Shown in pieces: positions 43,002-46,826 of a DNA stretch of 46,826 bases (the first letter of the stretch is position 1; each line of letters opens with the position of its first letter). The notes under the pieces are model-generated. The model saw only the letters and a list, made by a program, of their open reading frames with translations. It was not told where the DNA came from and did no database searches. Source of the DNA: Glutinoglossum americanum (Eukaryota; Ascomycota; Geoglossomycetes; Geoglossales; Geoglossaceae); assembly GCA_020080175.1 (NCBI GenBank), contig JAGHQL010000198.1, positions 1 to 46,826 of the forward strand, read 5' to 3'. The translations under genes and the position numbers were made by a program.

Positions 43002-46000
43002 CTGAAGTTTTGGGAATTAGACGATGTTCTCTGCGGCCAAACAAACTCTCAATATGTGGGATCAGTGAACGTAAGACCTAAAATTTCTCAAATGGCTAGC
43101 CTGCATTGTTCCAAATTGCATAAGATCAAGACTCCGTACCCCTGCCTCTGTAGGATATTGAACTCAATATATTCGGGCTAGTGGCAGAAGTGATGTCCAA
43201 TAGTAAGTTAAGGCAATGCCTCACCGCCAACTATCGAGTCCTCTCTAGTACTGATTTAGCGATCTCGGGCTAGGGGTTCGTGTATGCAGGCGGCATATAT
43301 GGAAAAGAAAGTTGGTGCATGGACGGGATCTTAGACGCGGTCAAAAGGCGGCCAATCGCTAAGCGTTTGGCGCTTTGCCACTGCGGCCGCATTCCATCTA
43401 TGCTCGGAGCCGATTGGAATCAAAGACCATGGGAGAATGCAAGCAATGGAAGCGAGCTTGAGCGCACTGGATTAAGAAATATGCAGGCTGGCTTAGAGAA
43501 CTGGTGACTGGCCCTCCGTCGTGACTCGCGCTGTCGTGCCCGCATCGATTTCTCGTTTGGCGTGGAGGGTACATTGCGTTGGGTGTCTATAGCGGGCGAG
43601 GCGAGGGTATCTCATGTCGTGCGGTGCTCCTCTGAAGAGCTGTGTGGAGCGCCGTTTGACGAAGTAAGTGGTTAGGCTCGATGGGGAAATAGTGGTTGTG
43701 GGGGTCGTCCAAGGGCCTTATCGCCGAAGCCGAGGATAAATTCTGCCAAGTTTTCTAGGGTAGGTGGTTTGCCCTAGGAGAAACCAGTGACACGATGGCT
43801 AAAGGAACTGTTCACATCCGCGCTTTGACGTATACCGGTGACCACCGCCTTGACGCCAGCATTGAGCTCCTAGTTACCGCCCGAGATTGGCAGCATTGGC
43901 GACTTTGCTAAAATTCGTCCCGTCGGTGGCAAAAACAAAAAGCGGTAGGCAGCAACGCACCAGCCCCCTGTCAAAATGGATGGCGCGCAGTAGTCCTCTC
44001 TTGCAATCGCAGTGGCCTACTTCAAATGGCTAATAAACCTTGTACTCAAAACCTCTGACGTGCTGGTAGCCTTGCTCGCAATTGTTAGAGGCCGTCTCGA
44101 CATCACGTGTGGGGTTAACACCGTACACATAAGTTCTCGTAATGCCTTGCTCAATCCAAACCCCGTCCGCTCCCTTCTGCAGCAACGACCGTAATGGTGA
44201 CAGAAGCTGTGCCTGTGCTTCGCGATGCCGATGTTGAAAGTCATGAGAAGCAGACGGTTGCATTGCCCTTTCTAACGTGGGCGTCGGCCCAGGCTATATA
44301 CATACACGTTGTACGTAAAATATGCAAGAGGGATCCTCATCCTTCGGATCCTTCGGACCCCTGCAAACCTTCCACGGAGGATGTTCAATCTCAACACGCA
44401 AGCGACTGCGAAAATTCGAAGCTGTCTTTGAGTGGCCCTCACTACCTACTAACCTCCGCAGCCGCGTTGATATTCAGGGCCTCAGGCATGTCCTCTGTTT
44501 TGGTACGGGTATGGATCTGGCTACTAGGTATACCGACCTCGAGTTTTTGGTGGTTATATAGAGGACCTGGTCCGTTGCAAAACCCAAGAAGATACGGCAG
44601 CTAGCACATACAGTCGCGACAGGCATCACCCTACTAGCTATGTTGAAGGATATGGATTTGGAGTTCTGAGATGGATCATTTTGGTGTGATGCGCCTGAAT
44701 TTATACAGCCGAGGTCCTTTGCTTTAGCAAGCTAATATTACCGAATTAGGCCACTACGTGTGACGTACTTCAGGCCGTTAGGAAACTGCTAATAGTACCG
44801 CACCGTATGAATTCGATAGATAGGCATTATATTCCCATATCTCCCCGAAGCGAGATCGAGAGCTGACTTTGATTTTAACCTCTATGAAAGGAGTTGGACA
44901 TCTAGTTAGCATGCGACTGCCAGAGAAGGTGTTAGTGCTGAGGGAAGACACTGAAGGAAGCGAGTCCATAAACTGCCTGTAGGTGGGTAGGCATGGGAGG
45001 AATTCCAGTATTTGTTCAAGGTGGACACAACCACTATATGTAGGTGATGGAGTGATATCTAGTGGTAAGTACGACAGCTTTCACTCTTCAGTTATGGAGC
45101 AACTTCTCACTAAACGTTAGCGCCCAGGACAGGAAGGGGTTAAGAAGGGCTGAAAATAGCGGGAGAGTACGTCGGGTGGTGGGGCTGAATCAAAGCTAGC
45201 AGCAGGCCACAAACACCCCCAAGCCGGCGGGTGGTCACCATGCCCTCCGAGAGCTTCTGGCATGAAGAGTAAACTTTTAGCTACACGGTAGGAGAGTTTC
45301 TATTGAGTGTCCCATCTCTAATTAACTTCCCAAACAGACGGGTCTTCAGTTTGCGCCTAGGTGCCTTGTCTTCCCATACCCTTTCGGACCGGACTCCAAA
45401 CCAGTCACAGCATTCTCTCTTTTCAGTAATTCGACCGTTAACACCCAGGTTTGTCGTACCATAACCTAAATCAATACAGATTGATGTATTAGCTGAATTC
45501 TCGGCATGAAGTTTCCCATTTCTACGGGAGTCAGGATTTATAGATTCGCCCGCTGAAAGCGATAAAAATCGCGAGAATTAAAATGCCAAAATGTCGACAG
45601 GTCCAAGGCCATGAAAAGGTGCCATTGGGACTGCGTTATGGATAGCATCTAGCGCATAGCTAACGATTGGCGCAGCCATTATTGTGAAGTAGTTGAGCTT
45701 TGTTGTGGTAGGCTATGTGGTTCAGTGTGTAAAGTTAGAGGTTACACATGCAGGTTAGGCTGATTGCTGTGTAAAGGGCACCCAGGCTCATGCTAATCAC
45801 CAATATATTGGTGCCAACCCTTATTCTTCTCGTTTGCTTACCCACCTCCTGCCTGCGTCCCAAACCCCAGAACCCGTTCATCCGTTTATGTCTACCATAC
45901 GTATCCCTTCTAACAGTGATGCGGGGCAACTCAAGTGTAATTTCGGTGAATGGTAAATCTGCTGCAATTATGAACCTATGTGCGGATAGCAGATAGGGGC

Positions 46001-46826
46001 TAGGGCGAAGGAACAGCTTCCTAATTGGGTAGCCAGAGCTGATATGGCCAAAAGGTGAGGCCAGCAGGGGAAAAAGCGTCATAAGCTTACCCGCCAACTA
46101 CTAACACCGTTCATTGGCTAGAGCCCGGCTCTAGAGTAAGTGGGCTAGCTTCCCGCAGCAAAGAAAAACAAGGCCATCAATATGCCGCAAAGTTCACTCG
46201 ATCACGGCGACTTCACTTCCTACCAACTAACTCCCTGAGAGTCTCGACTGGTTTGGAAGAGCGGGCAAGCATAGCGAGGTATAAGCTCGGCCTGTAGATA
46301 GGCCCCGCAGACCCCTACTGGAGAATATCTAGCCGAGACTGAGCCCGCCAAGAACCCAAGGTGGCCACTCAAACCCTGAACTCGCCCACACTACACGGGA
46401 TGAATCGCCGCCGCAACATAAGCTTCAGGGTATCAAGGCCCAGGCTTGCTCAGCCCTGGTCAGCTCCGCGGAGTATTCCAGCTTCAGGATTGGTGACCGG
46501 TGATGGTGTCGGTACATCGGATCTGGTGACTACCGTTGGCCGGGCCGCACCTGCAAGGGGAAAAAGGAATTCTGGGATGAATTCACCCAACCTCACCAAG
46601 GCTGAGTGAGGTTTGATAGCTCTTTCATCGGTGGCTCTTCGCTCCGGTCAGTTGATCGAAGCTGTTCTTTCGACTGACCAATGGGTTTCTTGATGTCTCT
46701 ACAGCTTGGCGCACAAAATTGAGAAATAGTTAATGCGGTGGTTGCAACAGCACATGTTGTTATTGGTGCCTTGTCCGCCTCAGCCAAGAAGGAGGTCTCG
46801 GCCTCAGGAGTATTACGTTTAGTATG
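43002..46826. other. Gene-poor right end, nothing named
   Basis: 3.8 kb with only short frames. ATG frame 44194-44604 (136 codons, one possible helix SSVLVRVWIWLLGI) and minus frame 45735-46097 (with a late hydrophobic ILVISMSLGALYTAISLT) are the longest, and neither shows a family. A TGTTGTGG...AGCTT arrangement at about 45695-46084 was tested as an LTR and rejected. The window ends inside a frame on the minus strand (46593-46787 and beyond) that I cannot identify. Confidence 0.35.

Noticed and set aside
45695-46084. Possible LTR from TGTTGTGGTAGG with AGCTT flanks
   Set aside because: The right end reads GTCATA rather than CAAYA, and the hairpin/TATA architecture is missing; the 5-bp match is likely chance.

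Overview
The window looks like accessory, transposon-scarred DNA from a filamentous ascomycete (Pezizomycotina). The evidence is short introns of 49-94 nt with GT...AG ends and CTAAC-like branch sites, several fungal-specific families (a DUF3433 membrane protein, a Helo-like-NACHT-ankyrin STAND protein, a HAD/class II terpene cyclase), long AT-rich decayed repeats, and stop codons in old genes that fit repeat-induced point mutation (RIP). I cannot place the species. No tRNA, rRNA or CRISPR array was recognised. All exon joins were worked out by eye.

Left part (1-10 kb): an intact four-exon M20-family amidohydrolase (1251-2933) lies beside a strongly AT-rich repeat block (about 3540-5960). That block holds two diverged direct copies of one repeat, one of them interrupted by a solo LTR. 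Next is a 2.95-kb intronless metalloprotease gene with an IPT/TIG-like domain (6983-9934), which looks bacterial in style and may be horizontally acquired.

Centre (10-34 kb): solo LTRs, gene fragments (including a nucleoside-phosphorylase-like N-terminus) and a decayed ankyrin gene (21925-23539) alternate with apparently intact membrane-protein genes: a DUF3433-type protein (13336-15787, minus), a seven-helix protein (19335-20684), a roughly eight-helix protein with an internal repeat (27438-29685), and a 96-residue single-pass protein whose tail is five 30-bp tandem repeats (30900-31190).

Right part (34-46.8 kb): a broken NACHT-ankyrin STAND gene (34054-36471) converges on minus-strand decayed genes (36757-38766). 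Beyond them is an intact HAD-terpene cyclase fusion gene (40583-42177, minus) of the drimane-synthase type, with no recognisable biosynthetic partner nearby. The last 3.8 kb held nothing I could name.

The strongest structural result is a family of at least five solo LTRs (175-341 bp), each flanked by a perfect and different 5-bp target duplication. No pathway links the intact genes; they read as separate survivors among degenerating sequence.
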